Assembly (NCBI GenBank): GCA_038131165.1
Contig: JAYPOZ010000005.1
Coordinates: 1 to 64,000 of the forward strand
Origin: UBA6544 sp038131165
GTDB taxonomy: Bacteria > Pseudomonadota > Alphaproteobacteria > UBA8366
Length of the DNA stretch: 64,000 nt
Direction: 5' to 3'
Below the pieces are notes generated by a model that did not search any database, was not told where the DNA came from, and saw only the letters and a list, made by a program, of their open reading frames with translations. Position 1 is the stretch's first letter; the number at the start of each line of letters is the position of its first letter. Of the stretch, positions 17,350 to 25,070 are shown in pieces. The translations under genes were made by a program, and so were the position numbers.

Positions 17350-18546
17350 TTACAAAATCTGGCCACCGGTCTCGTCGACGCCGTTGTAGAGCCACGCCAT
17401 GCCGTCATAGGCCTGCGCCGGCGTGCGCGGGGCCAGGGCACGGTTGCGGAGCTCGCGGGTGACGCCTTCCGCATGATAGACGTCGCCGTAGAACCGCGCG
17501 GTCAGTTGGACCCGGCCGGTCCGCAGATAACGCTTGTCCCGATAGGCTCGAAACGCGGCCGCGAGATCCTGGCCGTGCCGGTCGACCTGATGGGCGAGGC
17601 ACACCGCGTCCTCGATCGCCATGCAGGCGCCCTGCGCCAGATATTGCAGCATCGGATGCGCGGCGTCGCCGAGCAGGGCGATAGGCCCTCGGCTCCATTC
17701 CTTGATCGGCTCGCGGTCGCAGAGCACCCACATGCGCCAGGAGTCTATCTTGCCGAGCAATTCCAGGACATGGGGATGCTCGCCGGAGAACCGTTGGAAC
17801 AGCTCGTCCGCGTCGCCGAAGACGTCCCAGCCCTCCTCGTAGCGGTCGCTGTGGAAGACGGCCACAAGATTGAAGATCTCGCTGCGCCGCAACGGATACT
17901 GGACCAGATGGGTGCGCGGTCCGGCCCAGAGCACGACTTCGTTCCAGCGGAGATGCGCCGGCATCTCCTCGGCGGGCAGGACGGCGCGGTAGGCAATGTG
18001 CCCCGAGACGCGGGGCGGACCGTCGCCGATCAGGGTCTCGCGAATCTTCGACCAGAGTCCGTCGGCGCCGATCAGCCCGGCGCCTTCGGCTCGCCCGCCG
18101 TCCTGGAGGGTGGCGGTCACCCGGTCGCCATCGGTCTCGTAGCCGGTCACTTTGGCGGCAGTCACGAGGTCGACCAGCGGCTCGGCGCGGCAGGCGTCGA
18201 TCAAGGCATTCTGCAGGTCCGGGCGATAGGTCACCGCGTAGGGATAGGGGAAGCGCGCGCGGAAACCGTCGTCGTTCAGGGGCACCCGGGTGACGACCTC
18301 GCCGTCGAGCGCATCGCGCATGACGAGCGCGTCCGGCCGGACGGCGGTCTCTTCGATGGCTTCGGTCAGTCCCAGTTGTTCGAACATCCGGAAGACGTTC
18401 GGGCCGAGCTGGATGCCGGCGCCGATCTCGCCGAAGGCGCGGGATTGCTCCAGCAGGCGTACCGGGCGGCCCTTCCGCGCCAGCGCCAATGCCGCGGCGG
18501 CGCCGCCGATACCGCCGCCGGCGATCAGGATGGGGTCGTCGTTCAC
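17350..18546 (-). CDS. FAD-dependent monooxygenase, 3-hydroxybenzoate 6-hydroxylase-like
   Basis: A 398-aa class A flavin hydroxylase. It has GGGIGG (10-15) for FAD, the DG-type stretch LIGADGLWSKIR, and GDAAHPMLQYLAQGACMAIEDA, which binds the flavin ribityl chain. The pattern is that of salicylate/3-hydroxybenzoate hydroxylases; next to a gentisate dioxygenase-like gene, 3-hydroxybenzoate to gentisate is the best guess. The start is GTG at 18546. Its promoter is half of the 46-bp palindrome at 18566-18611, so it is probably controlled together with the divergent flavoprotein-MarR genes. Salicylate 1- or 5-hydroxylation is an alternative. Confidence 0.86.
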   Translation of the reverse strand: MNDDPILIAGGGIGGAAAALALARKGRPVRLLEQSRAFGEIGAGIQLGPNVFRMFEQLGLTEAIEETAVRPDALVMRDALDGEVVTRVPLNDDGFRARFPYPYAVTYRPDLQNALIDACRAEPLVDLVTAAKVTGYETDGDRVTATLQDGGRAEGAGLIGADGLWSKIRETLIGDGPPRVSGHIAYRAVLPAEEMPAHLRWNEVVLWAGPRTHLVQYPLRRSEIFNLVAVFHSDRYEEGWDVFGDADELFQRFSGEHPHVLELLGKIDSWRMWVLCDREPIKEWSRGPIALLGDAAHPMLQYLAQGACMAIEDAVCLAHQVDRHGQDLAAAFRAYRDKRYLRTGRVQLTARFYGDVYHAEGVTRELRNRALAPRTPAQAYDGMAWLYNGVDETGGQIL

Positions 18547-18565
18547 GTCGTCTGCCCCGGCTCGG

Positions 18566-18611
18566 GTTTACATTAATCAGTATTATGCGCATAATACTGA
18601 TTAATGTAAAC
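18566..18611. promoter_or_regulatory. Perfect 46-bp palindrome holding two face-to-face promoters; candidate MarR operator
   Basis: Each 23-base arm is the exact reverse complement of the other (centre 18588/18589, core ATGCGCAT). Reading right, TTTACA (18567-18572), a 17-bp spacer and CATAAT (18590-18595) make a good sigma70-type promoter for the gene at 18628. By symmetry the identical promoter faces left (TTTACA at 18610-18605, CATAAT at 18587-18582) for the gene ending at 17350. Predicted starts leave leaders of about 25-30 nt in both directions. A MarR-family gene is second in the right-hand operon, and MarR dimers bind such palindromes; the link is inferred. Confidence 0.8.
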
Positions 18612-18627
18612 AGCCGCTGGAGGCGAC

Positions 18628-19968
18628 ATGGCCGAGCATCCCGGTATGCGAACGATCCGGCGCGGCGCGGGCGGGCCGGAGCGGATCGTCTGCGATGTTT
18701 GCGTGATCGGCAGCGGGGCCGCCGGCCTCTCCGCCGCGCTCGAGGCCCGGGCGCTCGGCAAGGACGTCGTCCTGGTCGACGGCGCGCCGCAGATCGGCGG
18801 TCAGGCGGTCAATTCCTTCATCGGCACGATCTGCGGCCTCTACAGCAACGGGCTGGACCCCTACCGCGTGACCTATGGCGCGATGGACGGCTTGCTGTCG
18901 GATCTGTTTTCCGCCGGCGCGGCCAATGCCCGGCGGGCGCGCAACACCACCATTGTCGACTATTCGGCGAACGCCTGGATGCGCTGGGCGGAACGGCAGG
19001 TCGCGGAGCGGGAGATCACGCCGCTGTTGGGCGCGGTCCTGCGCGACGTGGCGCGCGAGGGCGAACGGATCGTCGAGCTGTCGCTGGCGACGCGCTGGGG
19101 CGATTATGCGATCCGGCCGCGCTATGTGATCGACGCCTCCGGCGATGCGGTCGTCCCTTGGCTCGCCGATCTGCCGCTCAACGAGGCGGACCAGGAGATA
19201 TACGGAACCGTCATGGCGGTGTTCGAGAATGTCGATGTCGCCGTCTCCGACACCATTCCCCGCGGCGACTACCACGAGGCGATGCGGCGTCGGGGCGCCG
19301 AGTTCGGCCTGATCCGGTTCGACGGTTTCATCTTCTCTATGGCGGAGGAAGGCAAGGTGCTCTTGAACCAGACCCATATTCCGACGCCGCAGGACGCCGT
19401 CGGCATCAACCGGGCGATGTTCGAGGGGCGCCGCCAAGTCGATGGATTGCTGGCACTGTTCCGCGAGGAATTTCCGCGGGCCTTCGCCAATGCACGGGTC
19501 GCGACCTACGGCCAGACCGGCATCCGCCAGACCCGAACGATCATGGGACAGAGTCGCATGGCCGTGGAAGACGTCCGCGACGGCGTGCGCCCGGACGACG
19601 CCATCGGCCGCTGCAGCTGGCCGATAGAGCTGCACACACGGGTCGAAGACACGTCCTGGGAGATATTCGGCGAGGCCCACATGCACTACATGCCCTATGG
19701 CGCCATGGTGCCGCAGGGCATGGACAATCTGGTGGTCGCGGGGCGCTGCATCGACGCCGAGCCGGCGGCGCTCGCCAGCGTGCGGGTGATGGGTCCGTGT
19801 TTTTCGATGGGCCGGGCGGCGGCCGCGGCGGTCGATCTGGTCGACGGCGGTTCGCTGCGTCAGATCGACATCTCGGCGCTGCAGGCAACGCTCGACGACA
19901 ATCTCGAGGCGCGGCGCAAGGATCCCTGGCTTCGGGATATCCGCGAGGAAGCGTCGGCACGTGGCTAA
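18628..19968 (+). CDS. FAD-dependent oxidoreductase
   Basis: A 446-aa flavoprotein of the FAD-dependent oxidoreductase group related to fumarate reductase/glucose-inhibited-division-like FAD proteins (PF12831 type). VCVIGSGAAGLSAALEAR near residue 25 is the FAD dinucleotide fold, followed by EARALGKDVVLVDGAPQIGG; VIDASGDAVVPWLA and the C-terminal MDNLVVAGRCIDAEPAALASVR (first 20 residues quoted) are typical of this family. There is no membrane segment. CTGGAGG lies 8 bases before the ATG. It overlaps the MarR gene by 8 bp and is driven from the shared palindrome, so its substrate may be the ligand sensed by that regulator (inference). Substrate unknown. Confidence 0.86.
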   Translation: MAEHPGMRTIRRGAGGPERIVCDVCVIGSGAAGLSAALEARALGKDVVLVDGAPQIGGQAVNSFIGTICGLYSNGLDPYRVTYGAMDGLLSDLFSAGAANARRARNTTIVDYSANAWMRWAERQVAEREITPLLGAVLRDVAREGERIVELSLATRWGDYAIRPRYVIDASGDAVVPWLADLPLNEADQEIYGTVMAVFENVDVAVSDTIPRGDYHEAMRRRGAEFGLIRFDGFIFSMAEEGKVLLNQTHIPTPQDAVGINRAMFEGRRQVDGLLALFREEFPRAFANARVATYGQTGIRQTRTIMGQSRMAVEDVRDGVRPDDAIGRCSWPIELHTRVEDTSWEIFGEAHMHYMPYGAMVPQGMDNLVVAGRCIDAEPAALASVRVMGPCFSMGRAAAAAVDLVDGGSLRQIDISALQATLDDNLEARRKDPWLRDIREEASARG

Positions 19969-20452
19969 GGCGAAACCCCCCGCCGGTGAGAGCCGGCCGG
20001 CCTCGTTTCAGGAGATGCCCGGCCATCTGCTGCGCCGGTGTCAGCAAATCGCGGTTTCGATTTTTCTGAAGGAATGCCGGGCGTGCGATCTGACGCCGCT
20101 TCAGTTCGCGGCTCTCTCCGCCCTGGCGGAGCACGGCGCGCTCGACCAGGCGCATCTCGGCGGCATTTCGGCGCTGGACCGCACGACCGTGAGCGTGATC
20201 GTGCGGAAACTGGAAAGCCGCGCTCTGGTCACCCGTGCCCGCAACCGGGCGGACCGCCGCTCGAAGCTGATCTCCATTACCGCGAAGGGCCGGGCGCTGC
20301 TCCGCCGGGTCCTGCCTCGGGTGCAGGCGGCGCAGGACCGTATTCTGGCTCCCCTGAACGATCGGGAACGCGCGCAGTTCACCGCCCTGATGCGTAAGGT
20401 GGCGGATGCCAATAACCTGGAAAGCCGCGCCCCGTACCGGCTTGCCGATTAG
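19961..20452 (+). CDS. MarR family transcriptional regulator
   Basis: A 163-aa winged-helix repressor. The DNA-recognition region is LGGISALDRTTVSVIVRKLE, followed by the wing ALVTRARNRADRRSKLISIT with the conserved DxRxK/R turn, and dimerisation helices at both ends. Such proteins sense aromatic acids or other small ligands and release divergent promoters. GTG start at 19961, inside the last codons of the flavoprotein gene, with GAGGA upstream at 19945. The perfect palindrome at 18566-18611 is the obvious candidate target, giving autoregulation plus control of the hydroxylase gene on the other side. Confidence 0.93.
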   Translation: MAKAKPPAGESRPASFQEMPGHLLRRCQQIAVSIFLKECRACDLTPLQFAALSALAEHGALDQAHLGGISALDRTTVSVIVRKLESRALVTRARNRADRRSKLISITAKGRALLRRVLPRVQAAQDRILAPLNDRERAQFTALMRKVADANNLESRAPYRLAD

Positions 20453-21270
20453 GCGAGCTTGGCGAGATGGCGGGCGACGATATCCGCCACTTGCTGGGGA
20501 TGCGTCAGGGGCGACATGTGTTCCGCCTCCGGGATCACGACGTAGGACGCGCCGGGGATCGTGTCGCGCAGCAGCTCGGTGACCCGCCTGTCTGGCGCGG
20601 TCGTTCGTTCGCCGCAGACTATGGTCACCGGCAGGTTCAACGACCGGCAATCCGAGAGGGTCGTCGGGTTCGCCAGATTGGACTGGAACGCCTTATAGGT
20701 CGCGTCGGTCTGTGCCAGAAACCGCGCCCGGGTCTTCTCGGGGAATCCGTCCCAGCTGCCCGCGCCGTTGCGGTAGTCGATGAAGAAGCGCCAGGCGTCG
20801 ACATACCGGCCCTCGGCCACCCGGTCGAGAAAGCCATAAGCCAGAACTTCGTACTCGGCGAAAAGATCTGCTTCGCCAGCCTCCGGCAGCAACCGGGCCA
20901 GCATGGGCTCGATCAGGACGAGGCTGCGGACCGGGGCCAACCCGCGCAGGACCATCCGCACCGCGCCGGCCCCGCCATAGGAATGTCCGACAATATCGAT
21001 GGGAGATTTCGCGAGTCCCGCATCTCTCAACACGGCGGCGGCCAGATCCGCCTGATCGTCGTGCTGCAACACCGTTTCGCGTTGCCAGGACGCGCTGCCG
21101 CCGTGGCCATAGAAGTCCGGCGTCAAATGGCGGTGCCCGGGCATCATCGCGTCGGTGACCTTGCGCCATTGCGCGCCGGAACTGCCGCCGGAATGCAGGA
21201 GCAGTAGGGGTGCGCCCTCGCCGCTATCGCCGTAGTGAACTTCGGTGCCCCTATGTTCGAAAGTCGGCAT
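20449..21270 (-). CDS. Alpha/beta hydrolase
   Basis: A 273-aa soluble hydrolase. HSGGSSGAQW holds the oxyanion region, DFYGHGGS the strand-4 motif, GHSYGG the nucleophile elbow, and EAEHMSPLTHP the catalytic histidine near the C-terminus; the acid probably lies in CGERTTAPDRR. The ATG at 21270 starts the conserved MPTFEHRGTEVHYG segment; a longer frame of 17 residues has no homology-like features. Substrate unknown; it is a typical esterase/lactonase/C-C hydrolase size. It overlaps the marR stop codon tail to tail by 4 bp and is divergent from the MFS gene at 21392. Confidence 0.88.
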   Translation of the reverse strand: MPTFEHRGTEVHYGDSGEGAPLLLLHSGGSSGAQWRKVTDAMMPGHRHLTPDFYGHGGSASWQRETVLQHDDQADLAAAVLRDAGLAKSPIDIVGHSYGGAGAVRMVLRGLAPVRSLVLIEPMLARLLPEAGEADLFAEYEVLAYGFLDRVAEGRYVDAWRFFIDYRNGAGSWDGFPEKTRARFLAQTDATYKAFQSNLANPTTLSDCRSLNLPVTIVCGERTTAPDRRVTELLRDTIPGASYVVIPEAEHMSPLTHPQQVADIVARHLAKLA

Positions 21271-21391
21271 GCCGCCCCATTCCGCCTGTCTTCGCCGACA
21301 GGAATGTTGGATGATCGGCACCGGGAATCAAACGCGCGGTGCAGAATAGATGGCGAAAGCCGAAACACCCGTTGCGGCCGGGGAGGGAACG

Positions 21392-22966
21392 ATGCGGGAA
21401 TCGTCCGCCGGCTTGGCCGAGCGCTACGGGGCGGCCTATCCCTGGCTGGTGGCGATCACCACGCTCTCCGCTTTTGCCACCGCCGTCCTCACCAGCAGCA
21501 TCGTCAATGTCGCGGTCCCCGACGTGATGGGTGCCTTCGGCGTGGGGCAGGACCGGGTACAGTTCATCGCGACCGCGTTCTTCGCGACGATGACCGCGAG
21601 CCTGCTGCTCAGTCCATGGGCGGTGGCGCGCTTTGGCCCGCGGCTGACCTTCTCGGTCTCGCTGGCGTTCTTCACCCTCGGCGCCCTGATGTGCACCTTC
21701 AGCGCGAGCCTGCCCGCGATCATTGTCGGCCGCGTCGTCCAGGGCTTTGCGTCCGGCATCTTGCAGCCGCTGGTCATGGTGTCGCTGGTGCAGGCCTTTC
21801 CGCCCGAGCGGCGGGGCCTGGCGATGGGCCTGTTCAGCATGGGCATCGTCTGCGCCCATGGCGTCGGGCCCTATTTCGGCGGCTTGACCATCGATCATTT
21901 CAATTGGCGGCTGATCTTTTTGGTCCCGCTGCCGGTCGTGTTTTTCGCGTTCGCAATGGGGTTGATCTTTCTGCCGCGCCGGGCGTCGGGATCGGCGGGG
22001 CCCAGAATCCTCTTCGATTTCCGGGGATTCGGGCTCTTGTGCATCGCGCTCTTCAGCGTGATGACAGCGATCGCGAACGGCCAGCGCGACGGCTGGGTTT
22101 CGGACGGGATTCTTATGCTCCTGCTGATCGCCGTGATTTCGGGAGGCGGGTTCGTGGCCTCGCAGCTTCGGCGCGGCGCCGGAATGCTGGACCTGACGTT
22201 GTTCCGGAACATTCCGTTCTCGGCGGCGATCTGCGTGGCCTTCGTCTACGGACTGTCGAACTTCGCCGGCGTCTATCTCTACCCGGTGTTCGGCCAGTTG
22301 GTGCAGGATTACACGCCGACGGCGGCTGGATTTCTGATCCTGCCGGGAACCTTGTTCGCGGCGTTGATTCTGCCGCTGACGGGCCGCTTCGCCGATATTG
22401 CGCCGCCGCAATTCGGCATTGCCCTGGGCGTGTCTCTGTTCGCGGCCAGCAATCTCGTCCTCGCGGGCGCGGACATCAGCACGATGTTTCCGGTGGTTGC
22501 CTTCCTGATCTTCGTCGGCCGGGTGGGGCTCGCCTTCATGACGCCGGCGATGACCAGCGCCGCGCTCGGAGCGCTTCCGCCCGAGAAGCTGAGCCAGGGG
22601 GCGGCCATCGTTAACTTCACCATGCTTGGCGGCGGGGCCCTCGGCATCAATGGGCTCGTCGTTATTCTCGATCGCCGCACGCAGTTTCACGGCGACGCCC
22701 TGACCGCGACACAGACTTCGGCCAATCCGGCGACGCGGGAATTGCTCGCCAGCGTCGCCCGCTTGCTCGGCGAGGAAGGCTTCGCCGAGGCGTTGCGCCC
22801 GTCGGTGGCCCTCAATTATCTGGGCGAGGTGTTGCACGCGCAGGCGAATACTTTCGGTTTTCAGGACGGTTTCACGGCCATCGCCATCGTCGCGATGCTG
22901 GGGCTCGCTCCCGCCGCGGTGCTGCATCTGAACGCGCGCACCGGCAAAAGGCCCCATACGCAATGA
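21392..22966 (+). CDS. MFS transporter, EmrB/QacA (DHA2) family
   Basis: A 524-aa inner-membrane exporter with about fourteen hydrophobic segments. TSSIVNVAVPDVMGAFGV in helix 1, the FGPR loop between helices 2 and 3, GRVVQGFASGILQPLVMVSL in helix 4 and HGVGPYFGGLTIDHFNWRLI in helices 5-6 fit drug:H+ antiporters. A long linker before the last helix ends in QDGFTAIAIVAML, the usual DHA2 ending. The frame opens at 21350, but the ATG at 21392 has the strong site GGGGAGGGA, so it is preferred (the longer form would be 538 aa). Its stop overlaps the start of the EamA transporter (ATGA). Confidence 0.88.
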   Translation: MRESSAGLAERYGAAYPWLVAITTLSAFATAVLTSSIVNVAVPDVMGAFGVGQDRVQFIATAFFATMTASLLLSPWAVARFGPRLTFSVSLAFFTLGALMCTFSASLPAIIVGRVVQGFASGILQPLVMVSLVQAFPPERRGLAMGLFSMGIVCAHGVGPYFGGLTIDHFNWRLIFLVPLPVVFFAFAMGLIFLPRRASGSAGPRILFDFRGFGLLCIALFSVMTAIANGQRDGWVSDGILMLLLIAVISGGGFVASQLRRGAGMLDLTLFRNIPFSAAICVAFVYGLSNFAGVYLYPVFGQLVQDYTPTAAGFLILPGTLFAALILPLTGRFADIAPPQFGIALGVSLFAASNLVLAGADISTMFPVVAFLIFVGRVGLAFMTPAMTSAALGALPPEKLSQGAAIVNFTMLGGGALGINGLVVILDRRTQFHGDALTATQTSANPATRELLASVARLLGEEGFAEALRPSVALNYLGEVLHAQANTFGFQDGFTAIAIVAMLGLAPAAVLHLNARTGKRPHTQ

Positions 22967-23853
22967 CCGCCCGTCCGGAGCAAGATACGCCGCGCGCCCG
23001 GCGCCTCGTCGCCATCGGGCTGATGGCGGCCGGATCGATCGCGATCAGTTTCGGCGGCCTGATCGTGCGCAGTATCGAGCAGGCGGACGAGTGGCAGCTG
23101 ATGTTCTACCGCGCCATGGGTCTTTCGTTTTCGGCTTCCGTCTTGGTCGCAATACGATACCGACGCCACACGATCTTCCGCATCCGCGACATCGGCTGGC
23201 CGGGACTCTGGGGCGCCTGCCTCGTCGCCGTCGCCAGCATGGCCTTCGTGCAGGCGGTCACCCATACCACTGTCGCCAATGCCCTGTTTATGCTGTGTGC
23301 GATCCCTTTCATCAGCGCGGCCTTCGCGCGCCTGTTCCTGAAGGAAGCACTGGCATGGCCGACGGTGGTCACGATGGCGCTGGCGGCCGCGGGGGTCGGC
23401 GTCATGCTGATCGAGGGGTTCGGAATCGGCTCCGTCTTCGGCAATGGAATGGGCTTGCTGACGGCGCTGGCCTTCGCGGCTTATGCGGTCATCGTGAGAT
23501 GGCGCCGCGACGTCGACATGATGCCGGTCTTGATCGTCTCGTCGCTGATCATCATGGCGACGGCGACGGTCGTGACGCGGGGAGCACTCGATGTGCCGTG
23601 GCACGAGATTGCGCTCTGTCTGTTGTGGGGCGGCGTGCTTTCCGGTTTTGCCAACTGGATGTTCATCCTCGCGTCGCGCCAGCTGATCGCCGCCGAAGTG
23701 ACGCTGATAATGCTTTTGGAATTCGTCTTCGGCCCGATTTGGGTCTGGCTCTTCGTAAACGAAGTGCCGACAGAATGGACGATGGTAGGAGGCCTGCTGG
23801 TGATCGGCGCCGTCGCCTTCCGCGCTTTGGTCGAACTGAGGCACCCGGGCTGA
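22963..23853 (+). CDS. EamA/DMT family transporter
   Basis: A 296-aa integral membrane protein with ten predicted helices arranged as two EamA repeats (about 15-145 and 160-290), the drug/metabolite transporter superfamily. The first repeat ends in ALFMLCAIPFISAAFARLFL, the second in LIMLLEFVFGPIWVWLFVNE, both with the conserved Pro/Glu pattern. Members export amino acids, metabolites or drugs; substrate cannot be inferred. Translationally coupled to the upstream MFS exporter through a 4-bp overlap, so the two exporters are made together. Ends 14 bp before the convergent ion-channel gene. Confidence 0.88.
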   Translation: MTARPEQDTPRARRLVAIGLMAAGSIAISFGGLIVRSIEQADEWQLMFYRAMGLSFSASVLVAIRYRRHTIFRIRDIGWPGLWGACLVAVASMAFVQAVTHTTVANALFMLCAIPFISAAFARLFLKEALAWPTVVTMALAAAGVGVMLIEGFGIGSVFGNGMGLLTALAFAAYAVIVRWRRDVDMMPVLIVSSLIIMATATVVTRGALDVPWHEIALCLLWGGVLSGFANWMFILASRQLIAAEVTLIMLLEFVFGPIWVWLFVNEVPTEWTMVGGLLVIGAVAFRALVELRHPG

Positions 23854-23866
23854 CCCGACCCGGCTT

Positions 23867-25042
23867 TCAATGATGCGCTTCGGTGAAACTGTCTCCAAAG
23901 TTCTGCAGCCGCCGCTCCGCCTGCCGGGTGATTTTCTCGTTGATTTTCGGGTGGCGGCTCATGAGGTTGCGGAAGTCCGTCGCCGGAATCGCCAGCAATT
24001 GGCAATCCGTCATGGTGATCACGGTCGCGGTGCGCTCGATATCCTTCAACAGCGCGATCTCGCCGAAGAACTGGCCTTGTTTGAGGCGCACCGGCTTCGG
24101 GGTTATCTCGACCTCGACCTCGCCGGACATGATGATGTACATCGCATCGCCGGTATCGCCGTGATGCACCACGACCCGGTGGGCGGGGATGACCTGCGGC
24201 CGGAGAAGCCGGGTGATCTCCGCGATCTCTGAGGCGTTCAAGTCCTCGAACAGAGGCACGTTGGCGACCGTTTGCCAGGTGACGAGAAAATTGCGCCGCC
24301 GCATTTCGCTGGCGAAACCGCTGGCGAGAATACCCGCCGGCATGGCGAAGGTGGCGACGCCGAGGATCATGATGATGCCGCCGAAAAGGCGGCCCAAATC
24401 GGTTGCCGGGGTCATGTCGCCGTATCCGACCGTCGCCACCGTGACCACGGCCCACCAGATCGTCGTCGGGACCGAGCTGAAGATTTCCGGTTGGGCGTCG
24501 TGTTCGAAGCGGTACATCAGTCCCGAGGCCAAGACCACGAGGATCATCAGCAATAGCAGAACGGAGACGAGCGAACGGGCCTCGTTGCGGACGACCTGGG
24601 TCAATAGGCCGAGACCCGCGACGTAGCGGGCACTTTTGCAGAGCGAAATCAGCATGAGTTCGCCGACGTCTTCGTAGGATGCGACGCCCGCGAGGACGAG
24701 CACGACCGGCAGCGCCGAGAGCACATCCACGATGCCCATCCCGGACATCAGGTATCTTCGGCGAAAGGGCCAGGTCGCCAAGGCGGGGTCGATCTCCGTC
24801 TGCGGTGCCAGCCACAGGCGGAGCAGAAACTCGACGGTCAGGACCAGCCCGCCCGCGAGATAGGCGCCGCGCGCCAATTCACGCGTGGAGTCCGAGAGAT
24901 TCGGGATGGTTCCCGCCGCGAAGGCGGCCGAGGCGACGACGGCCGCGCCCATAAACGCGCCGGCCACGGCGATCTGCGGCGCGGACATCGATCCGGAGGA
25001 ATCGATCAACCGTGCCGCATGCTGTCGACGGGTGAACTCCAT
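23867..25042 (-). CDS. Potassium channel with C-terminal cyclic nucleotide-binding domain
   Basis: A 391-aa inner-membrane channel resembling MlotiK1 of Mesorhizobium. It has a six-helix voltage-sensor-like and pore region, the K+ selectivity filter TVGYGD at about 203-208 between pore helix (TTIWWAVVTVA) and S6 (IIMILGVATFAMPAGILAS), and a cytosolic cNMP-binding fold (about 265-385) with FFGEIALLKDIERTATVI, the phosphate-binding cassette. The arginine in this cassette is kept, so nucleotide binding is plausible. S4 charges are few, so it may not be voltage-gated. The ATG at 25042 is 28 bp after the ThDP enzyme stop on the same strand. Confidence 0.9.
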   Translation of the reverse strand: MEFTRRQHAARLIDSSGSMSAPQIAVAGAFMGAAVVASAAFAAGTIPNLSDSTRELARGAYLAGGLVLTVEFLLRLWLAPQTEIDPALATWPFRRRYLMSGMGIVDVLSALPVVLVLAGVASYEDVGELMLISLCKSARYVAGLGLLTQVVRNEARSLVSVLLLLMILVVLASGLMYRFEHDAQPEIFSSVPTTIWWAVVTVATVGYGDMTPATDLGRLFGGIIMILGVATFAMPAGILASGFASEMRRRNFLVTWQTVANVPLFEDLNASEIAEITRLLRPQVIPAHRVVVHHGDTGDAMYIIMSGEVEVEITPKPVRLKQGQFFGEIALLKDIERTATVITMTDCQLLAIPATDFRNLMSRHPKINEKITRQAERRLQNFGDSFTEAHH

Positions 25043-25070
25043 CTGGCCGTGGCCCTTCTCGGGAACGCTT

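Noticed and set aside
21251..22963. 570-codon minus-strand frame opposite the MFS gene
   Set aside because: Translation is highly charged (Arg/Gln/His/Asp runs) and unlike any fold, whereas the plus-strand frame has clear transporter motifs.
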